Assembly (NCBI RefSeq): GCF_025143825.1
Contig: NZ_CP083560.1
Span: 744,001 to 808,000 of the forward strand
Length of the DNA stretch: 64,000 bases
Direction: 5' to 3'
DNA from: Sulfitobacter sp. S223
GTDB taxonomy: Bacteria; Pseudomonadota; Alphaproteobacteria; Rhodobacterales; Rhodobacteraceae
In this document: piece by piece, positions 29,180-37,942 of the stretch
How the letters are laid out: each line of letters opens with the position of its first letter
How positions within the stretch are numbered: the stretch's first letter is position 1
Translations under genes and position numbers: made by a program
The notes under the pieces: model-generated
Seen by the model: only the letters and a program-made list of their open reading frames with translations
Told to the model about the DNA's origin: nothing
Database searches by the model: none

Positions 29180-29866
29180 TTGGGAGAATGTGACCAGAGT
29201 CATCACGTGTCATTGCCAGTTGAATACTTAGATCCTGAAGGGCGATACCAACCACCGATCATCAAAACCCTGTTGGCGGATGATAGCCGATTTGACCGGG
29301 CCCGCATCCGCCGGAAAAGCTGGAAAACCAAGCTGATGCTTTCCCCCAAAGAATTATGCGACATCCCCTAGCCGAAGCTCGAAGTGGCGGAAGAAGCATC
29401 TGACCTGATCCTGATAGTTGACTGATTGCCGCAGAGTGGCGGGCTGGATGTTCTCACTCATATCCAAAACAGCCAGCATAACAGCGGCGCCACGATCATC
29501 ATGATTACCAGCGACAGTGATATGGAGACCGCAGTGGCTGCGAGGCGAAACGGCTGTCACGACTATCTGACTAAGGACACTATCACACCGGACCAGCCCC
29601 TCTATGCTATGGCGGGCGCAACGCAGACGGCTTCGGTTCAACAGAATGCGGTGGCTCAGGCTGCCCACTGACAAGAGGTGATCTGTCAGGAGCTTACCGC
29701 AGCTTTGCAAGACCGCGAGGTGCAGGGTACTGTGATTGCCTTGTTCGAGGATCAGTACACTCAGGCAGTGATGAAACGGCAAACAGCATGGGCGATGCAA
29801 GATCACAGCAAATTTGATGCATTGCTTGCCAGCCTGGATGATGACGATGAATTTATATTACGTTAG
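29180..29866 (+). pseudogene. Response regulator gene interrupted by three in-frame stop codons
   Basis: One continuous frame encodes a receiver domain. KTLLADDSRFDRARIRR carries the acidic pair at 29279-29284, DLILIVD has the phospho-acceptor Asp codon at 29420-29422, and TIIMITSDSD holds the Thr/Ser switch. YLTKDT has the conserved Lys codon at 29573-29575. A C-terminal tail follows (LQDREVQGTVIALFEDQYTQ to LASLDDDDEF). The frame is broken by TAG at 29369, TGA at 29423 directly after the acceptor Asp, and TGA at 29669, without any indel. Starts at TTG 29180 or GTG 29207 are possible. It probably was the partner of the kinase gene just upstream. Recent decay is the simplest reading; assembly error or stop readthrough are alternatives. 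Confidence 0.8.
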
Positions 29867-29922
29867 GCCGATGTGCTGAATACGGGCTTGGCGGGACGTG
29901 TTCGGCGGGGTAGGGGCGTATC

Positions 29923-30759
29923 ATGCGGCTTTTCTTGATAATCACCCTAACGATGTGCGCCTTTGCTGCGAATTCCGTCCTTACCCGCGCGGCGGTAGAG
30001 GGCGGGCACCTTGGCCCGACGGCCTTTGCCATCGTAAGAGTTGCGGCGGGTGCCATAATGCTGGGCGCACTGGTAATGTGGCGCGGCGGGGCACTGCCGC
30101 TGATGCGACCTACGCGAGTTGTCGGCGCTTTCAGCCTGACTGTCTACATGGCGGGGTTTTCACTCGCGTACCTAAGCCTTGATGCGGGGCTTGGCGCATT
30201 GATCCTGTTCGGCGTCACGCAAATCACCATGTTCGCTCATTCCGCTATGACTGGTCAGCGGCCTGACGTGCGGCAGCTGTCTGGTGCTGCAATTGCTTTC
30301 AGCGGTTTGGTGCTGGTGCTTTGGCCCGGTGCGGGGAGCGTGACAGATCCGATTGGCGCAGGCCTGATGGTTCTGGCGGGGTTGGGGTGGGCCGTCTATT
30401 CGATTGCGGGGCGTGGCACTGCCGATCCGCTTGCGGCCTCAGCTGCTAATTTCATTTTATGCCTGCCGCTAATTTGCTTGCTGCTACTGCTTACCGGTAT
30501 TGAGACGCACGCAGACATAACAGGAGTAGTTTTGGCTGTGCTATCGGGCGCGCTGACGTCGGGATTGGGATATGCGCTTTGGTACAAAGTGTTGCGCCAG
30601 ATTCCTGGTACCACTGCGGCTGTCGTTCAGCTAAGTGTGCCTGTCATTGCGATCGTCGCTGGCGCGCTTTTGCTCGGAGAGACGATTTCTGCAAAGGTTA
30701 TTATGGCGTCATTGCTGGTTTTGGGCGGCATAGGTTGGGCTGTCACCGCTAGGCGATGA
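29923..30759 (+). CDS. DMT-superfamily EamA transporter
   Basis: The 278-residue membrane protein has about ten hydrophobic segments arranged as two EamA repeats. The first begins LFLIITLTMCAFAANSVLTRAAVEGGHLGPTAFAIVRVAAG and the second GLMVLAGLGWAVYSIAGRGTADPLAASAANFI. The C-terminal PVIAIVAGALLLGETI is typical. It probably exports or imports a small metabolite such as an amino acid; the substrate is unknown. Its 3' end overlaps the convergent Nudix gene by 11 bp. Confidence 0.9.
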   Translation: MRLFLIITLTMCAFAANSVLTRAAVEGGHLGPTAFAIVRVAAGAIMLGALVMWRGGALPLMRPTRVVGAFSLTVYMAGFSLAYLSLDAGLGALILFGVTQITMFAHSAMTGQRPDVRQLSGAAIAFSGLVLVLWPGAGSVTDPIGAGLMVLAGLGWAVYSIAGRGTADPLAASAANFILCLPLICLLLLLTGIETHADITGVVLAVLSGALTSGLGYALWYKVLRQIPGTTAAVVQLSVPVIAIVAGALLLGETISAKVIMASLLVLGGIGWAVTARR

Positions 30760-31207
30760 TTGGTTCCAGTGGGTCGTACATCGGGGCGTCCGCGTCCTGC
30801 CAGGCCACGGCCGATAGGCTGTCTGGCTTTACCCGCAGGGTGCGCATCTCGGCCCGGCTGACCCATCGACGATCTGTGACGATGGCATCTACATCCAGCC
30901 AGCTGTGGTCCAGCGTCGCTTCGCCGATCAGAGTGCAGCGGAAGTAAACGTCGACCTGATGGAAGCTGCCGTCAGGATCGTGAAATTCGTTCACAAGACA
31001 CGGTGCGCCAACTTCGATGCGCAAGCCGGTTTCCTCAAAAACCTCGCGTGCAAGATTGTCTGGCAGCGCGCTGCCGCGTTCCACGCCGCCACCCGGAGCG
31101 CACATCAGATCGCTTTTGCCTTCTGGCCAGGCATTGACCAGCAGCAGCCGGTCTTGATGCATGATAATTGCGCGAACAGCGAGGCGCGGAGGCGTGCTTT
31201 GAGGCAT
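30749..31207 (-). CDS. Nudix hydrolase
   Basis: The 152-residue protein contains a Nudix box with GGGVERGSALPDNLAREVF and EETGLRIEV. The REVxEExG metal-binding part is intact. The first glutamate of the consensus G-x5-E-x7-REUxEExGU is serine (GGVERGS), an unusual replacement. Substrates of the family are nucleoside diphosphates linked to another group; which one is used here is unknown. AAGGAG eight bases before the ATG at 31207 supports the start. The gene converges on the transporter gene with an 11-bp overlap. Confidence 0.87.
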   Translation of the reverse strand: MPQSTPPRLAVRAIIMHQDRLLLVNAWPEGKSDLMCAPGGGVERGSALPDNLAREVFEETGLRIEVGAPCLVNEFHDPDGSFHQVDVYFRCTLIGEATLDHSWLDVDAIVTDRRWVSRAEMRTLRVKPDSLSAVAWQDADAPMYDPLEPIIA

Positions 31208-31279
31208 TTGGGCGCTCCTTTTTCAGTGACGAAGCGTTGGGGGATTACAACTGCGTGGATTGGCACTACATAGCGTGGC

Positions 31280-32056
31280 ATGAGACTGATTGCGATCATA
31301 TGCGCCCTGTGGATGGCGGCAAGTACTGCGGAGGCGCGTTGCGTTGTCCTGCTGCACGGGCTTGCCCGAACAGAGACCTCTTTCGCCTTGATGGAGGCGG
31401 CGCTTGAGGCGGAAGGTTGGCGTGTTGTACGCCCCGGTTACCCCTCTACCGAAGCCCCGGTCGAAGAGCTGACACGCATCACATTGCCCGATGCAGTGGC
31501 GAACTGTGGAACCGAGAAAGTGGATTTTGTAACCCATTCTATGGGGGGGATTCTGTTGCGCCAATGGGTAGCCGAGGTGGGAAATGACAGGATTGGCCGC
31601 GTCGTGATGCTCTCGCCACCCAATCAAGGCAGCGAAGTGGTCGATAACCTGCGCGATGTCATTGCTTTTGACTGGATCAACGGGCCTGCTGGAATGCAGC
31701 TTGGCACCGGTTCAAAGTCTTTGCCACGCAGCTTGCCGCCGGTGGATTTCGAATTGGGTGTGATCGCGGGGTCGCAATCGCTCAATCCCTATTTCTCATC
31801 CCTTTTGCCAGGGCCGGATGATGGCAAGGTATCGGTACAATCAACACGGGTTCGGGGGATGAAAGCGCACTTGACGCTGCCCGTGACGCATACGTTCATG
31901 ATGAATAACCCCCGCGTTATTACGCAAACCGTAAACTTTTTGCGGACGGGCCGGTTCGACCCTGAGCTGACACTGCTGGGCGCTGTGCTGGAGCAGCTGG
32001 GCTGTCCCGAAGCTGAATGTTTGCTCGGAAGTGAGGGGTCGGATGTTAAACCTTGA
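31280..32056 (+). CDS. Secreted alpha/beta hydrolase (lipase-like)
   Basis: The 258-residue protein has a signal peptide ([19 protein letters not shown]). It continues with [15 protein letters not shown], the lipase HG oxyanion motif, and the nucleophile elbow [17 protein letters not shown] supplies a candidate catalytic His. [13 protein letters not shown] is typical of a periplasmic family annotated as lipase or PGAP1-like hydrolase. The substrate is unknown. The 3' end overlaps the phnM-like start by 14 bp, so the genes are cotranscribed, an odd pairing of a periplasmic esterase with a cytoplasmic phosphonate enzyme. Confidence 0.82.
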   Translation: MRLIAIICALWMAASTAEARCVVLLHGLARTETSFALMEAALEAEGWRVVRPGYPSTEAPVEELTRITLPDAVANCGTEKVDFVTHSMGGILLRQWVAEVGNDRIGRVVMLSPPNQGSEVVDNLRDVIAFDWINGPAGMQLGTGSKSLPRSLPPVDFELGVIAGSQSLNPYFSSLLPGPDDGKVSVQSTRVRGMKAHLTLPVTHTFMMNNPRVITQTVNFLRTGRFDPELTLLGAVLEQLGCPEAECLLGSEGSDVKP

Positions 32057-33185
32057 TCTGACCGGAGCAGAGGTGCTTGGGCCGTCAGGTCTGCACCGGG
32101 ACAGGCTGTCCTTTGCGGATGGTTTGATTGTGGATGCGCCAGCCGGGCGAACGGTAGATTTGTCCGGCTATCTGGTTTTGCCGGGTATCGTAGATGTTCA
32201 CGGCGACGGGTTTGAGCGACACCTTGCACCGCGCCGTGGCGCGATGAAGCAGATGGCCGAAGGGTTGATGGCTGTCGAAGCAGAGCTTGCTGCGAATGGA
32301 ATAACGACAGCTACTTTGGCGCAATTCGTCAGCTGGGAAGGTGGCGTGCGGAGCCTGGAGTTCGCCGAGCAGGTGTTTAGTCATCTGCGGGATGTTGCGC
32401 CCGGGATGGTAACGGATCTACGTGGTCAGCTGCGGTTTGAGACCTATCAACTTGATCTGTTCGATACGCTGCCCGAACGGATGGCTGAATGGGGGCTTGG
32501 CTACATTGTCTTCAATGATCACCTGCCTCACGATCGGTTGCAGGACGGTAGGCAGCCACGCAGGCTTGTTTCTCAAGCGTTAAAAGCGCGGCGCAGCCCC
32601 GAAAAACACTTGGCGATGATGCAGGCGATGGAGGCGCGCAGGGATGAGGTGCCCGCTGCGCTGGATGCGCTCTGCGCGCGCTTGGCGGATGCACAGATCA
32701 CAATGGGCAGCCATGATGACAGCACGGCTGAGGGTCGTGCCGTTTGGTCGTCCCGTGGTGTGCGTGTCGCTGAATTTCCAGAGACGCTGGAAGCGGCAGA
32801 GGCTGCGGCACAGCAGGGCGGCATCGTTGTGATGGGATCGCCCAATGTTGTGCGGGGCGGGTCCCATAACCTAAATGTTTCTGCCGTTGATCTGATCGCG
32901 ATGGGGTATTGTGATGCGCTGGCGTCGGATTACCACTACCCCAGCGCGCGACGTGCAGCTTTGATGCTTTGGCAGAACGGTATGCGCGATCTTGCTGGCG
33001 CCTGGAGCCTTGTCTCGGCCGGGCCCACGGCAATGCTGGGATTAAATGATCGAGGCGTGCTAGAGGCTGGCAAACGTGCCGATATCGTCGTGCTGGACCG
33101 TGAAAGCCTACGCGTATCGGCCACGTTTGTTCAGGGGCGTGTCAGCTACATGAGTGGCGATGTCGCCAACCGTTTCATGAAATAG
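32043..33185 (+). CDS. phnM: Alpha-D-ribose 1-methylphosphonate 5-triphosphate diphosphatase (PhnM-like)
   Basis: PhnM is an amidohydrolase-fold enzyme that removes pyrophosphate from ribose-1-phosphonate 5-triphosphate before C-P lyase acts. The 380-residue protein has [23 protein letters not shown], the metal-site strand of the family, with ERHL characteristic of PhnM. Also seen are [41 protein letters not shown] and [17 protein letters not shown] at 32043 is preferred, with GTG 32031 possible. No other phn gene is in the window, so the enzyme may work with a distant phn operon or have another substrate. Confidence 0.85.
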   Translation: MLNLDLTGAEVLGPSGLHRDRLSFADGLIVDAPAGRTVDLSGYLVLPGIVDVHGDGFERHLAPRRGAMKQMAEGLMAVEAELAANGITTATLAQFVSWEGGVRSLEFAEQVFSHLRDVAPGMVTDLRGQLRFETYQLDLFDTLPERMAEWGLGYIVFNDHLPHDRLQDGRQPRRLVSQALKARRSPEKHLAMMQAMEARRDEVPAALDALCARLADAQITMGSHDDSTAEGRAVWSSRGVRVAEFPETLEAAEAAAQQGGIVVMGSPNVVRGGSHNLNVSAVDLIAMGYCDALASDYHYPSARRAALMLWQNGMRDLAGAWSLVSAGPTAMLGLNDRGVLEAGKRADIVVLDRESLRVSATFVQGRVSYMSGDVANRFMK

Positions 33186-33203
33186 CTGCCCGTGACATGG
33201 CCT

Positions 33204-34277
33204 TCAGGCTGACTTTTTGACACGATTTACGTGGCCCATCTTCCGGCCCGATTTTGTTTCTACCTTACCGTAGAGGTGGATCGCACAATTGGGTTCTTTC
33301 GACAGGGCCGGAACCTTTTCAACATCATCGCCTATCAGGTTCTCCATCACCACGTCGGCAAACCGGCTGCCGTCGCCCAGCGGCCAGCCCGCAATGGCGC
33401 GGATGTGCTGTTCAAATTGGTCAACCGCGCAGCCGTTTTGCGTCCAGTGGCCCGAGTTGTGGACGCGGGGGGCTATCTCATTCACGATCAACCCTTCGGG
33501 TGTCACAAAAAGCTCGACACCCATGACCCCTACATAGTCGAGCGCATTCAGGATTTTCGCGGCAAGCAGAACCGCATCTGTGCGCAAGCGGGACGGGATG
33601 GTGGCGGGTACCGTGGTGGTGTGCAGAATGCCATCGCGATGGATGTTTTCGCCGGGATCATAGCAGGCTACTTCACCCTGCGGATTGCGCGCGGCAATGA
33701 TCGATATTTCCGATGTAAACGTCACAAAACCTTCGAGCACGGCGGGTGCGCCTGCCATATCGGCAATCGCTGAGGCGGCATCCTGTGGCGCCTTTAGGCG
33801 CGATTGGCCCTTACCATCGTAGCCGAAACGCCGCGTTTTCAGGATTGCGGGGGTGCCTATCTTGGTAACAGCTTCATCCAGGCTGGCCGCATCCGTAATA
33901 TCGGCAAATGGGGCCACTGAAAGGCCCAGAACTTGGAGAAAATGCTTTTCGACAAGCCTGTCTTGGGAGGTGCCCAATGCCTGCCGGTTGGGATGGATCG
34001 GCGTGATCGCCTCGATAATATCCAGCGCCTCTGTCGGGATGTTTTCGAACTCGTAAGTCACCAGATCCACGGAGCGGGCAAAAGCGGTCAGCGCTTCCAC
34101 GTCATCATAACGTGCTGTCGTGACAGAGTGGGCAACATCCGCCGCAGGAGGGTTGGCTCCGGGTTCATAGATATGGGTGCGCAGGCCCAGACGCGATGCC
34201 GCGACCGAAAGCATACGGCCAAGCTGGCCGCCACCCAGAATACCAATGGTGGCGCCGGTGGGGAGAGGATTAGTCAT
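33204..34277 (-). CDS. purK: 5-(carboxyamino)imidazole ribonucleotide synthase
   Basis: PurK makes N5-CAIR from AIR, ATP and bicarbonate. The 357-residue ATP-grasp protein starts with [22 protein letters not shown]. It has [14 protein letters not shown] in the ATP-binding loop and [16 protein letters not shown] near the catalytic site. ATG at 34277 overlaps the purE stop by 8 bp; the frame can be read back to 34424 but that part is inside purE. With purE it forms the standard purEK operon. It ends 18 bp from the convergent phnM. Confidence 0.96.
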   Translation of the reverse strand: MTNPLPTGATIGILGGGQLGRMLSVAASRLGLRTHIYEPGANPPAADVAHSVTTARYDDVEALTAFARSVDLVTYEFENIPTEALDIIEAITPIHPNRQALGTSQDRLVEKHFLQVLGLSVAPFADITDAASLDEAVTKIGTPAILKTRRFGYDGKGQSRLKAPQDAASAIADMAGAPAVLEGFVTFTSEISIIAARNPQGEVACYDPGENIHRDGILHTTTVPATIPSRLRTDAVLLAAKILNALDYVGVMGVELFVTPEGLIVNEIAPRVHNSGHWTQNGCAVDQFEQHIRAIAGWPLGDGSRFADVVMENLIGDDVEKVPALSKEPNCAIHLYGKVETKSGRKMGHVNRVKKSA

Positions 34278-34758
34278 CAGTGGGCACTTCCGGAATAGAG
34301 GCAGAGAGGGCTGAACGCCAAGCATCCAGACGTTTGGATAATTCAGAATCTTGCAAAGCAAGGATACCAGCAGCCATGAGCGCAGCATTGGCAGCCCCCG
34401 CAGCGCCAATCGCCATGGTGGCAACAGGATACCCGCGCGGCATTTGCAGAATGGAATAAAGACTATCTACGCCCGACAAAGCTTTGGTTTGAACGGGTAC
34501 GCCTATGACCGGCACACGTGTTTTTGACGCCATCATGCCAGGCAAATGTGCGGCGCCGCCAGCACCGGCAATGACAACCTGAAGCCCACGATCGACAGCT
34601 GTCTTGCCGTACTCCCAAAGACGATCAGGCGTGCGGTGCGCCGAGACAATGCGCGTCTCGTACGGGATCTCAAGTTCATCCAGAAGCATGGCAGCTTCGC
34701 GCATGGTGGACCAATCAGATTGAGAGCCCATAATAATGCCGACAGGGGGGGTGCTCAT
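34270..34758 (-). CDS. purE: N5-carboxyaminoimidazole ribonucleotide mutase
   Basis: PurE moves the carboxyl group of N5-CAIR to give CAIR in purine synthesis. The 162-residue protein has [13 protein letters not shown] (substrate loop), [14 protein letters not shown] with the catalytic His, and [15 protein letters not shown]. This is a class I PurE, consistent with the adjacent purK. AAGG upstream of the ATG is a modest ribosome-binding site. It is the promoter-proximal gene of purEK. Confidence 0.97.
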   Translation of the reverse strand: MSTPPVGIIMGSQSDWSTMREAAMLLDELEIPYETRIVSAHRTPDRLWEYGKTAVDRGLQVVIAGAGGAAHLPGMMASKTRVPVIGVPVQTKALSGVDSLYSILQMPRGYPVATMAIGAAGAANAALMAAGILALQDSELSKRLDAWRSALSASIPEVPTDD

Positions 34759-34898
34759 AGCGCTAAGGCCTTTGCGTCAGAAGAAAGTAAGCGGTCACTA
34801 TAGCCATTCGTCGCGGCGGGGCAATGCGGCTGAGCGGGCAAAATTTCAGCAAAAAATCAGAAATTGGAGTTTCGCGAATCTTGGCTTTGGCGGGCCCT

Positions 34899-35123
34899 TC
34901 AGGCGATGATATCCGGCGTCAGGCGATCTTCGATTTGTGCAATCCGGTCTTTCAGACGCAGTTTCCGCTTTTTGAGCCGTTGCAAGGTCAGTTGGTCTGC
35001 CGTTCCTCGCTCTGTTAAGGCGCGGATTGCATCGTCCAGATCGCGATGCTCATGGCGGAATACTTCCAGTTCTACCCGCAGTACCTCGTCATTTTTCATG
35101 GACAGGTCTGATTGTTCGTTCAT
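34899..35123 (-). CDS. DUF465 family (YdcH-like) small protein
   Basis: The 74-residue, highly charged protein is predicted to be a helical hairpin. FRHEHRDLDDAIRALTERGTADQLTLQRLKKRKLRLKDRIAQIED matches the DUF465 consensus, including the LKKRKLRLKD segment. Function is unknown. The gene stands alone between purE and the Hsp20 gene. An internal ATG eight codons later (MKNDEVL) is a possible alternative start. Confidence 0.85.
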   Translation of the reverse strand: MNEQSDLSMKNDEVLRVELEVFRHEHRDLDDAIRALTERGTADQLTLQRLKKRKLRLKDRIAQIEDRLTPDIIA

Positions 35124-35188
35124 GGAGGCTCTGATTCTGGCTGATATTTAGGCTTCTAAGCATATGCGTTAACTGCTGTGCCGCCTAG

Positions 35189-35220
35189 CCCTTGCACAGC
35201 TTGCAACCAATTCCCATATT
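35189..35220 (+). promoter_or_regulatory. Sigma32 (RpoH)-like promoter of the Hsp20 gene
   Basis: CCCTTGCA at 35189-35196 and TCCCATATT at 35212-35220, with 15 bases between them, are close to the heat-shock consensus CCCTTGAA-N13-15-CCCCATNT. The spacing places the start of transcription about 60 bp before the hsp20 ATG. Inferred by eye only. Confidence 0.6.
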
Positions 35221-35288
35221 AACGTTGTGTCGTTGCCATCGCGGGACGCCACAGGACTGTCGCTTGAGATGATAAGGACGTGTCGCAG

Positions 35289-35702
35289 ATGACGAAACTA
35301 ACACTTGCATCATATCCCCATATGTTGGGATTTGAACAGCTGGAGCGTGTGCTGGAGCGCAGTGCAAAAGCTGGAAACGAGGGCTACCCGCCTTTTAATA
35401 TCGAACAAACCTCGGACCGGAGCTACCGCATCACCCTCGCTGTCGCCGGCTTTTCCGAGAGTGACTTGTCGATCACCGTAGAAGACCGCCAGTTGGTCAT
35501 CCGGGGGCGGCAGAATGACGACAGCGAAGGCCGTGTGTTCTTGCATCGCGGTATCGCAGGGCGCCAGTTCCAGCGCAGTTTTGTGCTGGCTGATGGTGTG
35601 GAAGTGGGCGAAGCGCTGATGGAAAACGGTCTGCTGCATGTGGATCTGACACAAGCAAAGCCTGAAACGGTCGTTCAGACGATCAACATTCGAAAGGGGT
35701 AA
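35289..35702 (+). CDS. Small heat-shock protein, Hsp20/alpha-crystallin family
   Basis: The 137-residue IbpA-like chaperone binds unfolding proteins. NIEQTSDRSYRITLAVAGFSESDLSITVEDRQLVIRG is the start of the alpha-crystallin domain. FLHRGIAGRQFQRSFVLADGVEV, with the IbpA-type GIAGRQF motif, follows. The C-terminal IxI motif is weak (TINIRKG). AAGGA ten bases upstream favours ATG 35289 over GTG 35280. The gene is cotranscribed with the DUF1150 gene four bases downstream. Confidence 0.94.
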   Translation: MTKLTLASYPHMLGFEQLERVLERSAKAGNEGYPPFNIEQTSDRSYRITLAVAGFSESDLSITVEDRQLVIRGRQNDDSEGRVFLHRGIAGRQFQRSFVLADGVEVGEALMENGLLHVDLTQAKPETVVQTINIRKG

Positions 35703-35705
35703 GAC

Positions 35706-35927
35706 ATGGAAAATAATGATATGACAGGGCCAGCGGATCGGACGGTATACGTCAAGACGATCGCTGTGACCGATCTGCCCCGCGAAGTGCGCGATCAGGC
35801 AGAAGGGCTCGAACACCTGTACGCTGTGCATGATGCAGAAGGCCAGCAACTGGCGCTTGTCGGGGACCGCAAACTGGCGTTTGTCCTTGCGCGGGAGCAT
35901 AACTACGCGCCTGTATTGGTACATTAA
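35706..35927 (+). CDS. DUF1150 family protein
   Basis: The 73-residue protein reads YVKTIAVTDLPREVRDQAEGLEHLYAVHDAEGQQLALVGDRKLAFVLAREHNYAPVLVH. This is the DUF1150 pattern, found mostly next to hsp20 genes in Alphaproteobacteria. Function is unknown; its constant position suggests a role with the small heat-shock protein. A terminator begins 33 bp after its stop. Confidence 0.9.
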   Translation: MENNDMTGPADRTVYVKTIAVTDLPREVRDQAEGLEHLYAVHDAEGQQLALVGDRKLAFVLAREHNYAPVLVH

Positions 35928-35960
35928 AACGGTTGACCGTACCGGTCATTGAGAGATGCT

Positions 35961-35991
35961 AAGGGGGTCGCATAGTTGCGGCCCCTTTTTG
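35961..35991 (+). terminator. Terminator of hsp20-DUF1150
   Basis: AAGGGGGTCGCA and TGCGGCCCCTT pair with one irregularity around a TAGT loop, followed by TTTTTGTTT. It ends only about seven bases before the ribosome-binding site of the phzF gene. Confidence 0.8.
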
Positions 35992-36008
35992 TTTCTTGGA
36001 GATTGCAG

Positions 36009-36881
36009 ATGCCGTTTGAGTTTGACTGGGTCGATGCATTTACAGACGTGCCCTTTGGCGGCAACGGTTGCGCTGTGGTTCATGAAGGCGCAAACCTTAG
36101 CGATGACACCTGTATGGCCTATGTGCGGGAAACATCCCTTGTCGAATGTACGTTCACTGGTCCGTCAAAGCTGGCTGATATCCGTGTGCGATATTTTCTT
36201 GCGAGCCGCGAAATCCCTTTTGCGGGTCATCCGACCGTGGCCACAGTGGTTGCGATGCGTCGCCGCGGTTTGATCTCAGACGGACCGCTAGTGCTCGAAA
36301 CTGCGGCTGGTCTGGTGCCCGTGGAGGTGCAAGGCGACCGCGTGACCATGACCCAGATCGCCCCTGTATTTGGTGAGCAGGTTGATGCAGCGCTTGTGGC
36401 ACGCGTGGGTGGGCTCTCGGCGGACGACATCCTGCATAAACCGCAGATTGTTTCCACTGGCCTGCCGTTCTGCATCACCGTTGTGAAGGATCGCGCCACC
36501 TTAGACCGTGTGGCGCTGGATATCGACGGGCTTGCTGCTTACGCTTCGGCGCTGGGGCACGATGCCTCTGACATTATGGAGCCTTTTTGGGTGTGTCTGG
36601 AAGGTGCTACGACGGACGGTGATACGTTTAGTCGTCTGCTTATTGCTCCGCCCAGCCCGCCAGAGGACCCTTTCACCGGCTCCGCAACCGGATGCATGGC
36701 GGCCTATCTTTGGGCAAATGATCTTATCGGCACCCCAAAATTCAAGGCTGAACAGGGCCATGGCATGGGGCGACCGGGGCAAGCGCAGATCGAAGTTCTG
36801 GGACCAAGCAACGCGATAACAGGCGTAAAAGTGTCGGGGCAGGGCGCGCTTGTGATGTCAGGACAGGTCTATTTGGACTAA
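36009..36881 (+). CDS. PhzF family isomerase/epimerase-like protein
   Basis: The 290-residue protein has the diaminopimelate-epimerase-like fold of the PhzF family: FDWVDAFTDVPFGGNGCAVV, SREIPFAGHPTVATV and DPFTGSATGCMAAYL. The likely catalytic Glu is in TSLVECTF (about residue 45). PhzF isomerises a phenazine precursor, but nearly all bacterial relatives act on other, unidentified substrates and no phenazine genes are nearby. ATG at 36009 with GGAG seven bases upstream is the start. The terminator just upstream leaves no obvious promoter, so expression may depend on readthrough or on a promoter inside the terminator region. Confidence 0.88.
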   Translation: MPFEFDWVDAFTDVPFGGNGCAVVHEGANLSDDTCMAYVRETSLVECTFTGPSKLADIRVRYFLASREIPFAGHPTVATVVAMRRRGLISDGPLVLETAAGLVPVEVQGDRVTMTQIAPVFGEQVDAALVARVGGLSADDILHKPQIVSTGLPFCITVVKDRATLDRVALDIDGLAAYASALGHDASDIMEPFWVCLEGATTDGDTFSRLLIAPPSPPEDPFTGSATGCMAAYLWANDLIGTPKFKAEQGHGMGRPGQAQIEVLGPSNAITGVKVSGQGALVMSGQVYLD

Positions 36882-36982
36882 GGGCGCATGTGCTTTTAGC
36901 GGATAGTGCCACCATGAGCCGACCATTCGTAGATTTGACGTGGGAGGTGAAGCTGGTTTGGCCCTAGCGTTGATGCGCGTGG

Positions 36983-37025
36983 GGGAGGCAACGCATGAGC
37001 ACACATGCCTTTTGCGTCGCCTCCC
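36983..37025. terminator. Long hairpin between phzF and the PA14 gene
   Basis: GGGAGGCAACGCA and TGCGTCGCCTCCC pair over 13 bp with one mismatch and a 17-base loop. It lies between convergent genes, 15 bp from the PA14 gene stop. No T tract follows on either strand, so its role as a terminator is tentative. Confidence 0.55.
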
Positions 37026-37040
37026 GCGAGTTTGTCAGTC

Positions 37041-37616
37041 TTACTTGTAGCCAAAAGCCTCATTCGGGACGGTGCTCAGCTCGCCACCTTCGGCAGCCCA
37101 CTCCATGATCAGGCAGCTGCCGCCCTTACGTTGCCAGTACAGGGCCTCAAGCTCATACCATCCTGCTTCGGGAACACTTACCTCTACAGCGCCGACCGGA
37201 TCGCAGGCGCGTTTCTCATCTACCTTCGCGACTTCGCTTCCGCCGATGCTGAGTTCCACCCCGTCGTTGGAGTAGGTCTCAAGCGTATAGGTGCCTGCCG
37301 CGTCGAAGCGAATATAACCTTTGATGCGTGCCGCAACCCGGATTTCTTGCTCGGAAGTAAGCGCGTAAGGCTCGCTTTCAGTGCTTAAATAATCCAGCCC
37401 AACCAAAGGCGTGCCCGGCTCTGCACCGATCCCAAGCGCGATGTACGCATCGCGCAGTGACTTCACATCGTCGGGGAAGGCGTAGTCAACTGCCAGTCCG
37501 GCAGTCACGTTTTCAGGCTGCGGGTCCGCAGGTTTCAATTTCAGGGGGCTTGCCACAACAGCGCCCGCACAAAGCGCTACAAGCGCTGCTACTCCTGCTA
37601 TCCGATGCATTTTCAT
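37041..37616 (-). CDS. Secreted PA14-domain-like protein
   Basis: The 191-residue protein has a clear signal peptide (MKMHRIAGVAALVALCAGAVVA). The rest reads like a PA14/GLEYA beta-barrel: ARIKGYIRFDAAGTYTLETYSNDGVELSIGGSEVAKVD, then VSVPEAGWYELEALYWQRKGGSCLIMEW. PA14 domains bind carbohydrate or act as adhesive modules. With a single domain and no enzyme partner its role is open. AAGGAGT about nine bases upstream fixes the start. Two cysteines (in RACDPVG and GGSCLI) could form a disulfide. Confidence 0.8.
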   Translation of the reverse strand: MKMHRIAGVAALVALCAGAVVASPLKLKPADPQPENVTAGLAVDYAFPDDVKSLRDAYIALGIGAEPGTPLVGLDYLSTESEPYALTSEQEIRVAARIKGYIRFDAAGTYTLETYSNDGVELSIGGSEVAKVDEKRACDPVGAVEVSVPEAGWYELEALYWQRKGGSCLIMEWAAEGGELSTVPNEAFGYK

Positions 37617-37891
37617 CTTGGCGTAACTCCTTATTTTCTGGATGGTAGCTTACGCTGACCCGCGCCACGCGCAAGCATCGTTTTTCACCGCTGGCATTTT
37701 CCAAACGTAAGGTGTGGTGGTCTTTGAGCGGTACCAATATCGCCGGATCTGGTGATGCTGCGGCGAGCAGGGGGGGCACGGACGGCCATGCACGCCTCTG
37801 CCGCGCGCTGTCTATCTGGGCCGCTGCAAGCTGGGTCTGAAAGGCTGCGATGTTCCGTCCGAAATTCCAAATCCGCCCTAGCCATAACTGC
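37617..37891. other. Region between the PA14 gene and the sat-cysC terminator
   Basis: A 275-bp gap that must contain the promoter of the PA14 gene on the minus strand. I see open frames here on both strands, but none has family resemblance or a ribosome-binding site. Confidence 0.4.
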
Positions 37892-37917
37892 AAAAGGCCA
37901 GCCCCGAAAGGCTGGCC
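37892..37917 (-). terminator. Terminator of the sat-cysC gene
   Basis: On the minus strand GGCCAGCC and GGCTGGCC form a perfect 8-bp stem with a six-base loop, followed by TTTTG. It lies 26 bp after the stop of the Sat/CysC gene. Confidence 0.85.
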
Positions 37918-37942
37918 CATGCTTTGGTCATCGATGTGGCTA

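Noticed and set aside
29423..29671. Selenocysteine at the two TGA codons of the response regulator
   Set aside because: A TAG also interrupts the frame, receiver domains do not use selenocysteine, and I saw no following SECIS-like stem at the right distance.
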